Assembly (NCBI GenBank): GCA_000785145.2
Contig: JSZA02000011.1
Location: forward strand, 16,680 to 80,679
Direction: 5' to 3'
Source: Candidatus Thiomargarita nelsonii
GTDB taxonomy: Bacteria; Pseudomonadota; Gammaproteobacteria; Beggiatoales; Beggiatoaceae
DNA: 64,000 nucleotides
This document shows, in pieces, positions 55,617 through 63,999 of this stretch (its first letter is position 1; each line of letters begins with the position of its first letter). The notes under the pieces were generated by a model. The model searched no databases, had not been told where the DNA came from, and was given only the letters and a program-made list of their open reading frames with translations. The position numbers were made by a program, and so were the translations under genes.

Positions 55617-57536
55617 ATGACTACTAGCACGGATGTTTTGCCGATAGGCTATCAATTAAAAGAATATAGTATCGAAGCCATTCTTGGGCAGGGAGAATTT
55701 GGCATCACTTACCTTGCCGAAGACACTAAAAAACAAAAAGTCGCTATCAAAGAATATTTTCCCAATCACTTGATCAGCAGGAAAAATAGCGACAAGATTC
55801 GGCTCAAAGCTAAAGAATATCAAGAATATTTTGCCTTGGGTTTAGACGTTTTTCTCCATGAAGCGCACACACTTGCCACATTTCAACATCCTAACGTTGT
55901 AGATGTTTTATATTACTTTGAAGCAGATGAAACGGCCTATATGGTCATGGAATATGAGCAAGGGCAAAGCCTGACGACTGTATTGAAAAATGGTAAGATG
56001 ACAACAGAAGCAGAACTTTTGAAAATTTTGCCACCGTTGTTATCCGGTTTACAAGCGGCACATCAAGCAGGATTTCTGCACCAAGATATTAGACCTGATA
56101 ATATTTATTTGCGTGATGAAGACCAAAGTCCGGTTTTACTTGGTTTTGGAGCAGCACGTTATAGCCTTGGGAGCCGTAGCGGCAACCTCAACTTAGTTGT
56201 TAGCCCCGGTTATGCCCCGTTTGAGCAATATGAGCCTAAAAAAGACAATCAAGGTCCTTGGACAGATATTTATGCCTTGGCTGCTGTGCTATATCGTATT
56301 ATCAGTGGCAAATTGCCGTTAGAAGCGTCAGAGCGCCATCTTAAAAATGAAAATGTCGATCCATTACCATCCATTCTACAGATAGCGGGCAAAAAATATT
56401 CAAAACGTTTATTACAAGGCATTGATTGGGCATTAAAAGTATCAGAAAAAGACCGCCCTCAAAATGTGGAACAGTGGGCTAAGGCACTCGGTTTATCTAA
56501 ACCATCAAATAAATTGAATAAGCAACCAATCAAATGGTGGATATTAGGCGGAATGATAATTCTCTTAAATGGGGGTTATATATTTTATATGGCTCAACAC
56601 TTGGCACAGTCGCAACAACAAAATAGGTTAAAATTGCAACAATTGCAACAGCAAGCGGTGGCTGAAACCGCCAATTTAGCAAAGGCGCAAAAAGCACGAG
56701 AAGCCGAAGAGCAATGTTTAGTGCAATTACAAGAGCAAATCGTTGCCGAAGAACAACGCCTTTTCCAATTGCGACAAGAAATGACGCAAGAATTACAGCC
56801 TCCCCCCGAAATTTTTCGTGATCGTTTGCAAGCGGGTGGTTTTGGCCCCCAAATGGTCGTGATTCCCGCTGGGCGTTTTCAAATGGGAGATATGAACGTT
56901 ACCGTTACTTCGTTTCAAGGTGGTGATGAGGAAAAACCTGTGCATTCTGTCTCTATAAAGCCTTTTGCGATAGGGCGCTATGAAGTCACCTTTTTAGAAT
57001 ATGATCGCTTTACAAAAGCCACTAATAGAGAAAAACCTGATGATGAAGGTTGGGGACGCTGTAATCGTCCCGTGATTAATGTCTCTTGGCATGATGCTAT
57101 GGCTTATGTTCAATGGTTGAGTACACAAACTGGGCGGCACTATAGTTTGCCAACCGAAGCCCAATGGGAATATGCCGCACGGGCTGATACGAAAACAAAA
57201 TATTGGTGGGGAGATGAAATAGGCTATAATCGGGCTAACTGTGCAGGTTGTGGTAGTCAATGGGATGATAAAAAAACGGCACCTGTCGGTTATTTTGCAC
57301 CTAATCCTTTTGGATTATATGAAACGGTAGGAAATGCCTGGGAATGGTGCGCTGATCCTTGGTATAGTTACTCTGATGAGAGTAGTCAAAATGAGGAATT
57401 CCGATTGCTTCGTGGCGGTTCATGGTTCCTCAGCCCCAAAGGTTGTCGTGCTGCCAGTCGAAGCCGGAGCCAGCCAAACAGTAGGAACAACCTTGTTGGT
57501 TTTCGGGTTGTTTGTGAGATCGATAGTGCAAAATAA
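55617..57536 (+). CDS. Ser/Thr kinase-like protein with FGE-sulfatase domain, DFG mutated
   Basis: 639 aa. The kinase-like domain (~1-300) has ILGQGEFGITYLAED, the VAIKEYF lysine, FLHQDIRPDNIYL (HQD with Asp and Asn kept) and LLGFGAARY where DFG is expected: the metal-binding Asp is Gly (codon GGT). A membrane helix (~303-323) and a Gln-rich coiled coil (~327-385) lead to an FGE-sulfatase domain (FGPQMVVIPAGRFQMGD, PVINVSWHDAMAYVQWL, YSLPTEAQWEYAARA, LRGGSWFLSPKGCRAASR, VGFRVVCE). The DFG change suggests weak or no catalysis, or a scaffold role. FHA and PP2C genes follow in the same direction. Confidence 0.83.
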   Translation: MTTSTDVLPIGYQLKEYSIEAILGQGEFGITYLAEDTKKQKVAIKEYFPNHLISRKNSDKIRLKAKEYQEYFALGLDVFLHEAHTLATFQHPNVVDVLYYFEADETAYMVMEYEQGQSLTTVLKNGKMTTEAELLKILPPLLSGLQAAHQAGFLHQDIRPDNIYLRDEDQSPVLLGFGAARYSLGSRSGNLNLVVSPGYAPFEQYEPKKDNQGPWTDIYALAAVLYRIISGKLPLEASERHLKNENVDPLPSILQIAGKKYSKRLLQGIDWALKVSEKDRPQNVEQWAKALGLSKPSNKLNKQPIKWWILGGMIILLNGGYIFYMAQHLAQSQQQNRLKLQQLQQQAVAETANLAKAQKAREAEEQCLVQLQEQIVAEEQRLFQLRQEMTQELQPPPEIFRDRLQAGGFGPQMVVIPAGRFQMGDMNVTVTSFQGGDEEKPVHSVSIKPFAIGRYEVTFLEYDRFTKATNREKPDDEGWGRCNRPVINVSWHDAMAYVQWLSTQTGRHYSLPTEAQWEYAARADTKTKYWWGDEIGYNRANCAGCGSQWDDKKTAPVGYFAPNPFGLYETVGNAWEWCADPWYSYSDESSQNEEFRLLRGGSWFLSPKGCRAASRSRSQPNSRNNLVGFRVVCEIDSAK

Positions 57537-57600
57537 GTCTAGTCGTACACGACAATGTTTAAGTGTGTTATTCATGATATAATTTAACCAATAAATTTCA

Positions 57601-57633
57601 AAAAATCCTATTTCTTCAAGAAATAGGATTTTT
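57601..57633 (+). terminator. Terminator after the kinase gene
   Basis: AAATCCTATTTCTT/AAGAAATAGGATTTTT hairpin, the same sequence as after tamB. It suggests that the FHA and PP2C genes have their own promoter. Confidence 0.85.
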
Positions 57634-57726
57634 AAGACACTCAGCCATAAAACTTTTGGCCATGCACACATAAATTGTATTTATTATTGTGCTTTCCAAT
57701 CCTAATTCATAAGAGATGAAAAACCA

Positions 57727-58074
57727 ATGAAAACTTTTCTAGTTGGTCGTGCTCAAAAAGCAGATATTATTATAGCAGACGCCGATCATTCTGTCAGTGA
57801 TATCCATTTAGAAATCACTCAAGATGCCAAAGGTTACTATTATTTGGTTGACTGTAATAGTGCCAATGGCACATTTTGCAAACGAGGTCCACATTGGGAT
57901 CGGGTCAAAGAAGGTACTTATGTCGGCTTAGATGAACTGCTTTTATTGGGAAAATATCAAACCAGCATACGCAAATTGTTAGCCATACTAAAAGTCAAAC
58001 ATAAAAAAACAGGTTCTCATTTAGGTCTCCAGCGCGATCCTGATACAGGAGAAATCATTCCACAGAGACGTTGA
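57727..58074 (+). CDS. FHA domain protein
   Basis: 115 aa, a stand-alone forkhead-associated domain that reads phosphothreonine: FLVGRAQKADIIIADADHSV, SDIHLEITQDAKGYYYLVDC and NSANGTFCKRG contain the expected GR, S..H and NGT motifs. Partner kinase and phosphatase genes flank it, so it probably binds a substrate of that pair. The C-terminal tail (HKKTGSHLGLQRDPDTGE) is basic and probably disordered. Confidence 0.88.
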   Translation: MKTFLVGRAQKADIIIADADHSVSDIHLEITQDAKGYYYLVDCNSANGTFCKRGPHWDRVKEGTYVGLDELLLLGKYQTSIRKLLAILKVKHKKTGSHLGLQRDPDTGEIIPQRR

Positions 58075-58147
58075 TGCACACACTCATTTTTAAGGGACAA
58101 ACAACTTTTACTTTACATTTTGTCCCCCTATTTGGAGAAGATTTCAA

Positions 58148-58903
58148 TTGGCAAAACAATTTTTAATTGATAACGAAGAATTCGCAGGTGAGCGTATTCA
58201 AGGTATGCGCCATTATCAGGAAGATGATTTTGGCTTTGATAACAGCCAGCCTCAGGACTTTTTGATGGTACTGGCAGACGGCATGGGGGGGCACAAGGGC
58301 GGTGCTTTTGCCAGCGATTGTGCCATTAAAACGGTTATGTATGGCTATCATGCGGTCTCCGGGCGTGTGGGAGAGCGGTTACAGCAAATCTTGCAAAAAA
58401 CGAATGAACAGTTAGCTTTAGAAGCACAATCAAAGCCAAAATTAAAGGGCATGGGTTGTACATTGGTTGCGGCTGCCATCAGTGATGTGCAAATAGAATG
58501 GATTAGTGTAGGCGATTCTCCCTTATGGCTTTACAAGAAAGCCGGGGAATTAGTCCGTTTAAATGCGGATCATTCCATGAAACCCATATTGCAAGAACTG
58601 GTACATTTGGGTGAACTCATGCCAGAAGAGCTGGCGACACATCCAGATCGTAATATGCTACGCGCTGCGCTTGTGGGGAGAAAGATTGATATGATTGATC
58701 AATCATCTGCACCTTTAGAAGCGGGTGATCGTATTCTATTAGCCAGTGACGGAATACTGAGTTTGTCTGAAACGGAAATCGCTAATATTTTAGGTAAATC
58801 ATTACCGGCGAATGCATTAGTGAACAAATTGTTGATGGCAGTAGAAAATAAAGGTAAACTAAATCAGGATAATACGACCGCTTTAGTGATTAAAATGTCG
58901 TGA
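58148..58903 (+). CDS. PP2C-family protein phosphatase
   Basis: 251 aa. GMRHYQEDDFGFDN (entry motif RxxQED), FLMVLADGMGGHKGGAFASD, KGMGCTLVAAAISDVQIEWI, SVGDSPLWLYKKAGELVRLN, ILLASDGILSLSE and KLNQDNTTALVI cover the PP2C metal and phosphate sites. The start is TTG 58148 with GGAG upstream; no better ATG is near. It follows the FHA gene by 73 bp and forms a kinase-FHA-phosphatase group like those controlling type VI secretion or stress pathways elsewhere; no T6SS gene is visible here. Confidence 0.88.
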   Translation: MAKQFLIDNEEFAGERIQGMRHYQEDDFGFDNSQPQDFLMVLADGMGGHKGGAFASDCAIKTVMYGYHAVSGRVGERLQQILQKTNEQLALEAQSKPKLKGMGCTLVAAAISDVQIEWISVGDSPLWLYKKAGELVRLNADHSMKPILQELVHLGELMPEELATHPDRNMLRAALVGRKIDMIDQSSAPLEAGDRILLASDGILSLSETEIANILGKSLPANALVNKLLMAVENKGKLNQDNTTALVIKMS

Positions 58904-58917
58904 AAAATCCATCTTTA

Positions 58918-58943
58918 GGAGTCCAAGATAAATCTTGGACTCC
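58918..58943. repeat. GGAGTCCAAGATAAATCTTGGACTCC hairpin
   Basis: Between the convergent PP2C gene and the caspase remnant; probably ends the PP2C transcript. Confidence 0.7.
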
Positions 58944-58944
58944 T

Positions 58945-59607
58945 TTTAACAAAAAAAAATGTTCATAACCGCGCAAACCGGAAAGCAAGGCATAAGTAAA
59001 AACGCCATGTTTCAATGCCGGCAATTCTTGCGCCGTGGCACTGATTACAACAATATTAGCATCAGCGGCATCTTTGACAAGGCGCGAATTGAAAGCATTG
59101 CCAGAGTGACAAGTGTCCACTAATAAAATTCGTCGCTCTTGCGTATTTTCCAGCGCGTATTGCAGGCGCCGCCATTTCACCACGCTCGATTGATGCCAAC
59201 AATTACCCTCCTGATTCTCGCCCTCTATTAAATCAACAATCCAATCTTTAGCCGTTTCACCGATGCTATTTTTCGCCACAATATGTAAACGATTTTTGCC
59301 CAATTCTAAAGGAATCGTCATCGACGGAGCGCAGGCGCACCGCATTGGCAACGATATCGGGACGGTAGAGAGCATGGCGCATTTGAGCCGCTTTGAGTCC
59401 AAGCCACCCATTCTCCGGTGCGAGAATGAAACACTTTTTTGGTAGCCCATCGCGCAGCGACCATAAGTGAATTTCTTGATTAGAGCCGCCAGCCGTCCAT
59501 TCCAGAGACGAATGGTATTATCAATACTACCAGAAGCGATGGTGCCGTCTTGGGGAGAGAGTGCCACAGCCCTGACTTTATCACTTTGTTTTGAGGTGAG
59601 TGCTCAG
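58945..59607 (-). pseudogene. WD40-metacaspase gene remnant
   Basis: On the minus strand, WD40 sequence (ALSPQDGTIASGSIDNTIRL) near 59560 is followed after frame changes by ELGKNRLHIVAKNSIGETAK and then the caspase Cys region RRILLVDTCHSGNAFNSRLV, IVVISATAQELPALKHGVFT and YALLSGL. Parts are missing between the blocks and the final residues run into a repeat. It is a collapsed relative of WD40-caspase fusions. Confidence 0.7.
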
Positions 59608-59626
59608 GATAGCATAAAATAAATAT
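59585..59626. repeat. 42-bp direct repeat, left copy
   Basis: TTTGTTTTGAGGTGAGTGCT CAGGATAGCATAAAATAAATAT is identical to 61574-61615. The pair brackets the DUF4143 ATPase gene and the repeat-rich stretch after it. Confidence 0.92.
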
Positions 59627-59702
59627 TGAACGAGCAGAACCTTGTATTAAATCCGTAATAGGCATAAAATAACCTTGTATTTTTTACAACGGTGCGACAA
59701 TT

Positions 59703-61070
59703 ATGCATAGGCAACAGCTTTCTTATCTAAGCGAATGGATCAAAGAAAAACATCGTAAACCGCTTGTCATCAGGGGGGGGAGACAGGTAGGCAAATCCAC
59801 CTTAGTGCGACTGTTATCAGAACAATGTGATCTTGAGCTTGTAGAACTCAATTTTGAGCGAAATCCTGAATTAGTCAGCCTCTTTAAATATAACGATCCG
59901 GCTAAAATCATCCAACTGGTTTCGCTACAAACGGGACAGATTATTCGACCCGGCTACAGCTTGCTTTTTCTGGATGAAGTACAGGCAGCCGCAAAAGCCA
60001 TTGTGTCGCTTAGATATTTCTATGAAGAATTACCAGAACTTCATGTCATCGCTGCTGGCTCTCTACTTGAGTTCACCCTCTCTCAAGCTGCCTTTTCCAT
60101 GCCCGTCGGTCGGATTGAATATCTGCATCTTGGTCCCATGACTTTTGAGGAATTTCTGCTCGCCGTCGGTGAAGCGGCACTCGCCGATTTTTTGAAACAT
60201 TACCAAATCAATGCAGAAATCCCCCAGCCCCTCCATGATAAATTGATGGACCTTGTCAGGATATACTTCATCACTGGTGGTATGCCTGAGTCCATCAAGG
60301 CTTACGTTGAGGACAGAACCTTCCAAGCCAGCGAAAAAGCCAAACAATCCATTCTCTCCACCTATCGGGATGATTTTGGAAAATATGCCTCATTCACGAA
60401 ACATGACTTGATTCGTCAAGTTTTCAATAAAATACCCACTTTGATTGGCAACAAATTCAAATACAGCCAGATTAGCCGCGAGAACAAATCCGTGAATATT
60501 GCCACTGCCTTAAACCAACTTTGTTTAGCAAGAGTGGCTTGGAAAGTATTTCATAGTGCGGCGAACGGTGTACCTTTAGGTGCTGAACAAAATGAGCGTT
60601 TTTTCAAGGTTCTGTTCTTAGATATTGGCCTAGTCTCCACCAGCCTCGGACTGAATTACCTAAACCTTATGAAAGTTAACGAACTGGACTTCATCAATAG
60701 CGGCAGCCTCGCTGAACAGTTTGTGGGTCAGCACCTGCTCTCTTCCAAAAAGCCTTACGAGGAACCGAGTCTCTACTACTGGGCACGGGAAAAGAAGTCT
60801 TCGTCCGCAGAACTGGACTATGTTATCAGCTTGGATCAGCAAATTATCCCAATAGAGGTAAAAGCTGGAAAAACGGGCCAGATGAAATCTCTCCATCTTT
60901 TTCTTTCAGAGAAACAACGAGATTTAGCGGTGCGTTTCAACTCTGCGCCCCCTAGCCAAATGGATGCCACCACCAAATTGCCTAATGGTGTCAGTGTGCG
61001 TTTCAAGTTTCTATCACTGCCACTTTACTTGGTTGGGCAACTGTGCCGGCTGTCAAACGGGCTGATATAA
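59703..61070 (+). CDS. AAA ATPase with DUF4143 domain
   Basis: 455 aa. Walker A is VIRGGRQVGKSTLVRLL near residues 22-38, Walker B LLFLDEVQAA near 88-97, the arginine/sensor region HVIAAGSLLEFTLSQ, and the C-terminal DUF4143 part ELDYVISLDQQIIPIEVKAG with a PD-(D/E)XK-like ExK. Such ATPases are widespread, mobile and of unknown role. Upstream is a caspase remnant; the stop codon lies at the start of a CAATGCC-family element remnant, so the last residues may have changed. The ATG lies 77 bp inside the left direct repeat. Confidence 0.85.
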   Translation: MHRQQLSYLSEWIKEKHRKPLVIRGGRQVGKSTLVRLLSEQCDLELVELNFERNPELVSLFKYNDPAKIIQLVSLQTGQIIRPGYSLLFLDEVQAAAKAIVSLRYFYEELPELHVIAAGSLLEFTLSQAAFSMPVGRIEYLHLGPMTFEEFLLAVGEAALADFLKHYQINAEIPQPLHDKLMDLVRIYFITGGMPESIKAYVEDRTFQASEKAKQSILSTYRDDFGKYASFTKHDLIRQVFNKIPTLIGNKFKYSQISRENKSVNIATALNQLCLARVAWKVFHSAANGVPLGAEQNERFFKVLFLDIGLVSTSLGLNYLNLMKVNELDFINSGSLAEQFVGQHLLSSKKPYEEPSLYYWAREKKSSSAELDYVISLDQQIIPIEVKAGKTGQMKSLHLFLSEKQRDLAVRFNSAPPSQMDATTKLPNGVSVRFKFLSLPLYLVGQLCRLSNGLI

Positions 61071-61153
61071 GTTAAGGGCAACCACCCTACAGGATACGTG
61101 ATGGGTTTTCGTAGGGGCAATCCCTTGTGGTTGCCCTTAATTTAATGGCATTG
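61071..61153. repeat. CAATGCC-family element, left end worn
   Basis: GTTAAGGGCAACC (left) and GGTTGCCCTTAA...TTAATGGCATTG (right). The first bases of the left end are missing, and the TAA of the ATPase gene falls at the junction. Confidence 0.7.
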
Positions 61154-61248
61154 ATTGAGAGAGAGCAGTTAAAACGACTTGACATAAGATTTTTTTTTAA
61201 CTAAATTGAGCACAACGAATAAAACCATTATCGCTTGAGCAGGTTTTA

Positions 61249-61388
61249 TATAATAGACTTGTTCCTAATTAAACAAGAAATGCCATTTTTTCAAAAAATG
61301 GCATTTCTAAAAGTTTAAAAAGGCGTACCAAAAAATTAAATCTAGGACACCTAAATGCCAGAAATTTAGGGACAAGTCTAATAAATAA
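61249..61388. repeat. ATAGACTTGTTCC palindromic element with AAATGCCATTTTTT hairpin
   Basis: Outer inverted ends AATAGACTTGTTCCTA and TAGGGACAAGTCTAAT, with an inner terminator-like hairpin AGAAATGCCATTTTTTCAAA at 61276-61308. A lone end of the same kind is at 222-238. No gene is seen in 61154-61410. Confidence 0.7.
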
Positions 61389-61410
61389 TTTACCAGCGGA
61401 GTAAGGTATT

Positions 61411-61515
61411 GTGAAAAACATTTTTTTGGCTTTAATGACATTGAGCTTAGTATCCCCTAGCATTTTCGCAGCCTCATATGGGAGCCACTCACCCGTTAAG
61501 CCAAGGCTCGTGTAA
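61411..61515 (+). CDS. 34-aa exported peptide or truncated gene start
   Basis: GTG 61411 with GGAG/AAGG upstream. KNIFLALMTLSLVSPSIFAA is a clear signal peptide, and the mature part is only SYGSHSPVKPRLV. It is more likely the cut-off 5' end of a periplasmic protein gene than a functional peptide. Confidence 0.4.
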   Translation: MKNIFLALMTLSLVSPSIFAASYGSHSPVKPRLV

Positions 61516-61573
61516 ATTACCCTATCAAATATTTTAGACAAAATACCAAACGGCACCACCAATTGTTAATCTT

Positions 61574-61615
61574 TTTGTTTTGAGGTGAGTGCTCAGGATA
61601 GCATAAAATAAATAT
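61574..61615. repeat. 42-bp direct repeat, right copy
   Basis: Identical to 59585-59626. Confidence 0.92.
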
Positions 61616-61663
61616 AAGTCGCTCAACTAAACACATTGTAAGATTTTCAACTTTCATTGATCT

Positions 61664-61684
61664 CCTATTTTTTAAAAAAATAGG
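61664..61684. terminator. CCTATTTTTT hairpin
   Basis: CCTATTTTTT/AAAAAATAGG stem, similar to the terminator family but very AT-rich. A lone CAATGCCATTAAG end lies at 61759-61771, and no gene is seen in 61516-61819. Confidence 0.45.
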
Positions 61685-61819
61685 ATTTCTATAAAAGATT
61701 TGAGTTAAAAACGATAGACTAAACTAGATAATCAGTAATGTCGGGTGGGTAGAGTTCAATGCCATTAAGTGCTTCGCAAAGTCGCTTTATTTAGAGCCAC
61801 GCTCCCAATGTGCCAAATC

Positions 61820-62572
61820 CTAAGTCAACACACCTTGTTCGTGTAACCACGATTCTACTGAAGCCGCAAACCCTTGGGCACTCAGATAGACAGGGCAAAC
61901 CAATTTGATGGTTTTTCCTTTCAACCACTGTTTAATCCCTTCTATCTTCGTCACAAACAATTGCGCGTCCTGCATGGTTGGTAAATGTTTAGCATCGCGG
62001 TTTTTCAATTCAAAGACTAATGCCCAACAACTGTTTTTATCCTCTCCCAAAGCTAAAACCTCTACTTCTACTCCAGTCGTTTGAGGCAATTGTATATAAT
62101 AATTCATCCAAACTCTCTCAAAGCTAAGCTTTGACATCGCTGTTATATTCGCTGCCAGTTGAGCATTTTCAATGGCTCGTAACCTAGCGCGAAAATTATC
62201 TATCGGTTTGCCCTTGTTTCGACATTGGTTCAATTCCCGGTAAACAATTAATTCTAACATTCGCCCCTTGAGTTCATTATATGCACCTTGTAACGACTGT
62301 TTGTCTTTCTTTAAGGCAACCACTTGATTGGTCAATTCTTGCGCTATATCCGGTTTGACTTGCTCAATTTCTTCTTGGTAGAGTGTACGAAAGATCAAAT
62401 CTAAAATGTCATCAGGGATGCCACTATAACGAAAATTATTAGAACCCTGAGTTATCAAATCCCCAGATTCAAGGATGCGGAGTTTTTTTTCAAGTTCACT
62501 CTCTGATAATTTACCCTTGTTCGGTAGCAACGGACGGATTACCGCTAAGAGACCAATGCCCCCTAATGTCAC
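61820..62572 (-). pseudogene. C-terminal half of an ATPase-nuclease gene
   Basis: 250 aa from a GTG at the break. A winged-helix-like part (LSESELEKKLRILESGDLIT), a coiled coil (VVALKKDKQSLQGAYNELKG) and a nuclease-like end (VEVEVLALGEDKNSCWALVF, ELKNRDAKHL) match the layout of the intact gene at 18299-20038. The Walker motifs are absent because the sequence upstream of 62572 is unrelated. It is therefore a 5'-truncated copy. Confidence 0.7.
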
Positions 62573-63275
62573 CGCTGCTCAGGGATTTGATGCTGTGCAA
62601 CAAGCCAATGTCGCCAATGGCGTTTGGGGAGACGGAAGGTGTTTTTTCCATAATTTCAATCAGGGACACCGCGACTTATGTGATGGACCAGCCGCTGGTG
62701 CGGGCGGCGCCTTTGGCGTTCCCTCGGCGGGGCCGCAATCTTTTGCCCCTGGTGGTGCCATTTTCCGTTCAACAACGGCATTTTTGGGCGATTTGCTGGA
62801 GATGGCCGCCTGCCTTCTACGCTACAACCGGGTACTGGCACAACCCGTTTTCTATTGGGTGCCTTTTTCACTCGACAGTTTGAACCCAATAGTTTTTTGG
62901 GACGTGGTGCCGTCCATTTTGGGGTGACACACAAGTTCGTTTCCAAGCATGATGGCGTCGATTTTGGCGATACCACCACCTATTTCGCCTCCTTTGTCAA
63001 ACCGATCTATGAAGATTTTCTGGCCTTAGATCTCACCTTTGTCGGTTTTGACCATGAAGATGATCATTATGATGGCAAAATTCCGGAGCCTGAAATTCAT
63101 ACTTGTGATGCCCTAGATATTGCTAACTCTCTCGGTGGTTGTGCTAATCAGGGAGACGAAGTGTTTTGATCCTCAACTTCGTATGACACTATCGGGACTC
63201 TTTCGCGTGATCGATCCTGACTTAGGTCCAGCACCCCCTTGGGTTATACGCTTAGGCTTTGGCTACACTTTTTAA
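62573..63275 (+). pseudogene. Outer-membrane beta-barrel protein gene, frameshifted
   Basis: From about 62790 one frame reads RFAGDGRLPSTLQPGTGTTR, FLLGAFFTRQFEPNSFLGRG, AVHFGVTHKFVSKHDGVDFG and stops after GDEVF at 63167-63169. Removing one T from the TTTT run there continues DPQLRMTLSGLFRVIDPDLG and WVIRLGFGYTF, ending in Phe at 63275 as barrel proteins do. The part before 62790 does not hold a convincing frame. The single-base slip could be real or a sequencing error. Confidence 0.6.
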
Positions 63276-63293
63276 CTACTGGAGAATCGTTTG

Positions 63294-63817
63294 ATGAGCA
63301 ATAAAAAATTTTGGAAACCCTGCCTTGGGTTAGTTGGTTTGTTGTTACTCACAACGGCAGCTATGGCGAAAAATCTCATCTATACGCCGGATGATAGAAT
63401 CATACATATCAAGGGAGGAGTGACTCAGCCTGATTTGAGCAATTACCGTTCTCCATTGGAAAGTGGTTCCCTTGTTGGGTAATGACGCGGAAGAAGGGAT
63501 GCGCGGTTGGGGACTTTTGATGGGCGCACTCAATGCTATTTTAGAAGTCAAGTCGAGCATGTTTACCGATGGTAATAAACTGATGGGCATTAATCCGGCT
63601 ACCTATAATCCGGCGCGGGGTTTGCGTTATATTCCCCATGAGATTATGCCCAACATCTTGTGGATAGGCGACCTGCCAGAACGAGTCTGGTCCATTGATC
63701 TAAAAGATAATTCTAGTCAACTCTGGGACCAAGCTTCCTGGATATGGGGCACGACCGCTTATGCAACGACTGTCAATCGTCGTACCGATGCCTTTACCGA
63801 TAATCCACCCGTAGATG
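63294..63817 (+). pseudogene. Exported protein of unknown family, frameshifted and cut by a MITE
   Basis: ATG 63294 with TGGAG upstream. A signal peptide (CLGLVGLLLLTTAAMA) is followed by KNLIYTPDDRIIHIKGGVTQ. The frame stops at 63480, but a +1 frame continues from about 63460: VVPLLGNDAEEGMRGWGLLM, GINPATYNPARGLRYIPHEI, LWIGDLPERVWSIDLKDNSS, and enters the MITE at 63818. It sits 18 bp after the barrel gene and probably belonged to the same operon. Confidence 0.6.
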
Positions 63818-63999
63818 CAATGCCATTAAGTTAAGAGATATTGTAGGGTGGGTAGAGCGAGAGCGAAACCCACCTTTGTTATAAATTTCAAAGGTTTGGT
63901 GGGTTGGGCGTCCCATAACGATGTTGCGCGGGCAACCACAAGGGATTGCCCCTACCCACCCTACAAAAAAACGTATTTCTGCTTAACTTAATGGCATTG
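63818..63999. mobile_element. CAATGCCATTAAG MITE at the window edge
   Basis: 182 bp with ends CAATGCCATTAAGTTAAG and complement, and the GTAGGGTGGGTAGAGCG core as in the copy at 12941. It interrupts the exported-protein gene. The right flank is outside the window except for one base (A), which fits an 11-bp duplication ACCCGTAGATG. Confidence 0.88.

Noticed and set aside
55617..58903. Kinase-FHA-phosphatase set considered as part of a type VI secretion cluster
   Set aside because: No Tss, Hcp or VgrG gene is visible in the window.
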